Origin: Desulfobacteraceae bacterium
GTDB lineage: Bacteria > Desulfobacterota > Desulfobacteria > Desulfobacterales > JAABSP01
Direction of reading: 5' to 3'
NCBI GenBank assembly: GCA_011390035.1
Contig: JAABTE010000027.1
Span: 1 to 14,888, forward strand
DNA: 14,888 nt
The notes beneath the pieces were generated by a model. That model saw only the letters and a list, made by a program, of their open reading frames with translations, searched no databases and was not told the origin of the DNA. Below are positions 14,148-14,888 of this stretch, one piece after another (within the stretch, counting starts at the first letter, position 1; each line of letters opens with the position of its first letter). A program made the position numbers and the translations under genes.

Positions 14148-14888
14148 CAAATCCAAGTTCATTCCCCGCTTCATCGAGGAGGCGCGGGAGCACGTCAAGC
14201 GGATCAGCGAGGGCCTGCTGGCCCTGGAAAAGCGGCCGGCGGACCCGGAAACGCTCAACGTCATCTTCCGGTCCGCCCACACCATCAAGGGCTCCTCGCG
14301 GATGATGCGCATGATCGGCATCAGCGAGCTGGCCCACCGCATGGAGGATGTGCTGCACGCCATCCGCCAGGGCCGGCTGGCCCCCGATCCCACCCTGTCG
14401 GACCTGCTGTTCAGGAGCATCGACGCCGTGGATGAGATGCTCGACCGCACCGCCGCCGGAGAGGAGATCGAGGAGCCGCCAGCGGAACTGTGCCAGGCCC
14501 TGGATGCCGCGGCCGCCGCGGCCGGCGAGCCGGAGGAGCCGGAGCGAACCTGCGCCCCGCCCCCCGACGCTCCGGTGGCGCCCCGGCGGGACGCGGCCCC
14601 GGAAGCCGCGCTGGCCCTGGACGCTCGGCCGGAATCCGGCCCGGGAGTCGAAACCCAGACTGCAACGGAATCCGTGGAGACGGTGGAAGCCGTGGAGACG
14701 GGGGAACCTGTGGAGACGGGGGAAGCCGAAGGGGCGGCGAAAGCCCATGCGGTGCCGGAGAGCGGATCACCGGCGGAAACAGAGTCACCGGCGGAAACAG
14801 AGTCACCGGCGAAAACAGAGTCACCGGCGGAAACAGGGTCTCCGGCGGAAACAGGGTCTCCGACGAAAACAGGGTCTCCGGCGAAAAC
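14137..14888 (+). CDS. cheA: Chemotaxis histidine kinase CheA (N-terminal part, cut by window edge)
   Basis: The visible 250 residues contain the P1 histidine phosphotransfer domain (about 1-105): FIPRFIEEAREHVKRISEGL (8-27), then the phosphorylation site SAHTIKGSS with His48, then ELAHRMEDVLHAIRQGRL. From about residue 113 on the sequence is a long acidic Ala/Pro/Glu linker with two tandem-repeat families, still running at the edge. The dimerisation, kinase (ATP) and CheW-coupling domains, and any attached receiver, would lie outside. The start is GTG 14137 with AAGGAG five bases upstream, overlapping the end of cheR. In the pathway it would take signals from the receptors through CheW and phosphorylate CheB and an unseen response regulator. 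A FrzE-like CheA-CheY fusion is possible but cannot be judged here. Confidence 0.93.
   Translation, partial: MAFDKSKFIPRFIEEAREHVKRISEGLLALEKRPADPETLNVIFRSAHTIKGSSRMMRMIGISELAHRMEDVLHAIRQGRLAPDPTLSDLLFRSIDAVDEMLDRTAAGEEIEEPPAELCQALDAAAAAAGEPEEPERTCAPPPDAPVAPRRDAAPEAALALDARPESGPGVETQTATESVETVEAVETGEPVETGEAEGAAKAHAVPESGSPAETESPAETESPAKTESPAETGSPAETGSPTKTGSPAK
14674..14727 (+). repeat. 18-base tandem repeat, family 1, in the cheA linker
   Basis: Three copies start at 14674, 14692 and 14710. Each opens GTGGAGACGG, and the encoded residues are VETVEA, VETGEP and VETGEA. The copies differ by one to three bases and keep frame. Related shorter elements flank the array. Confidence 0.85.
14767..14888 (+). 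repeat. 18-base tandem repeat, family 2, in the cheA linker
   Basis: Six full copies begin at 14767, 14785, 14803, 14821, 14839 and 14857, and a seventh is cut by the window edge. The consensus is TCACCGGCGGAAACAGAG, drifting to TCTCCGGCGGAAACAGGG. The encoded hexapeptide runs SPAETE, SPAETE, SPAKTE, SPAETG, SPAETG, SPTKTG, SPAK. The low divergence between copies suggests recent expansion. Confidence 0.95.

Overview
The window comes from a G+C-rich Gram-negative-type bacterium. A 539-residue secreted peptide-binding protein, Cache-type chemoreceptors and a CheR-TPR fusion suggest a deltaproteobacterial (Desulfobacterota or myxobacterial) relative, but this is inferred from gene content and style, not from a marker gene. 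It holds two divergent gene blocks read away from a 244-base intergenic region (5133-5376).

Left block, minus strand (read from 5132 down to 1): a peptide/dipeptide ABC importer operon in the order substrate-binding protein (dppA), permease (dppB), permease (dppC), ATPase (dppD, cut by the window edge). About 0.8 kb of visibly A+T-richer DNA interrupts it between dppB and dppC. That segment carries a type II toxin-antitoxin pair (YefM/Phd-like antitoxin, YoeB/Txe-like toxin) and a 56-codon reading frame of unknown status. All three read in the operon's direction, so the transporter could still be transcribed through the insert.

Right block, plus strand (5377 to the window end): a tightly packed chemosensory operon in the order cheW, a second degenerate CheW-like gene, a double-Cache chemoreceptor, a large second chemoreceptor with an internally duplicated sensor, cheB, a cheR fused to a TPR domain, and the 5' part of cheA. 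Gaps are 0 to 50 bases, and several junctions overlap. Two CheW-type adaptors, a CheR-TPR, a CheB and CheA recall the Myxococcus Frz set or an 'alternative cellular function' pathway more than a classical flagellar che operon. No cheY, cheC, cheD or flagellar gene is visible, although CheA is cut and may carry more domains outside.

A recurring oddity in the right block is repetitive or low-complexity coding DNA: a 36-base tandem repeat in the sensor of receptor 2, a roughly 130-residue Pro/Gly/Ala linker in CheR, and two adjacent families of 18-base tandem repeats in the CheA linker. Having the peptide-binding protein divergent from the receptors invites the idea of peptide sensing, which remains speculative. 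Apart from the short dppA-cheW region there is no long gene-free stretch, and I saw no RNA gene, CRISPR array or insertion sequence.
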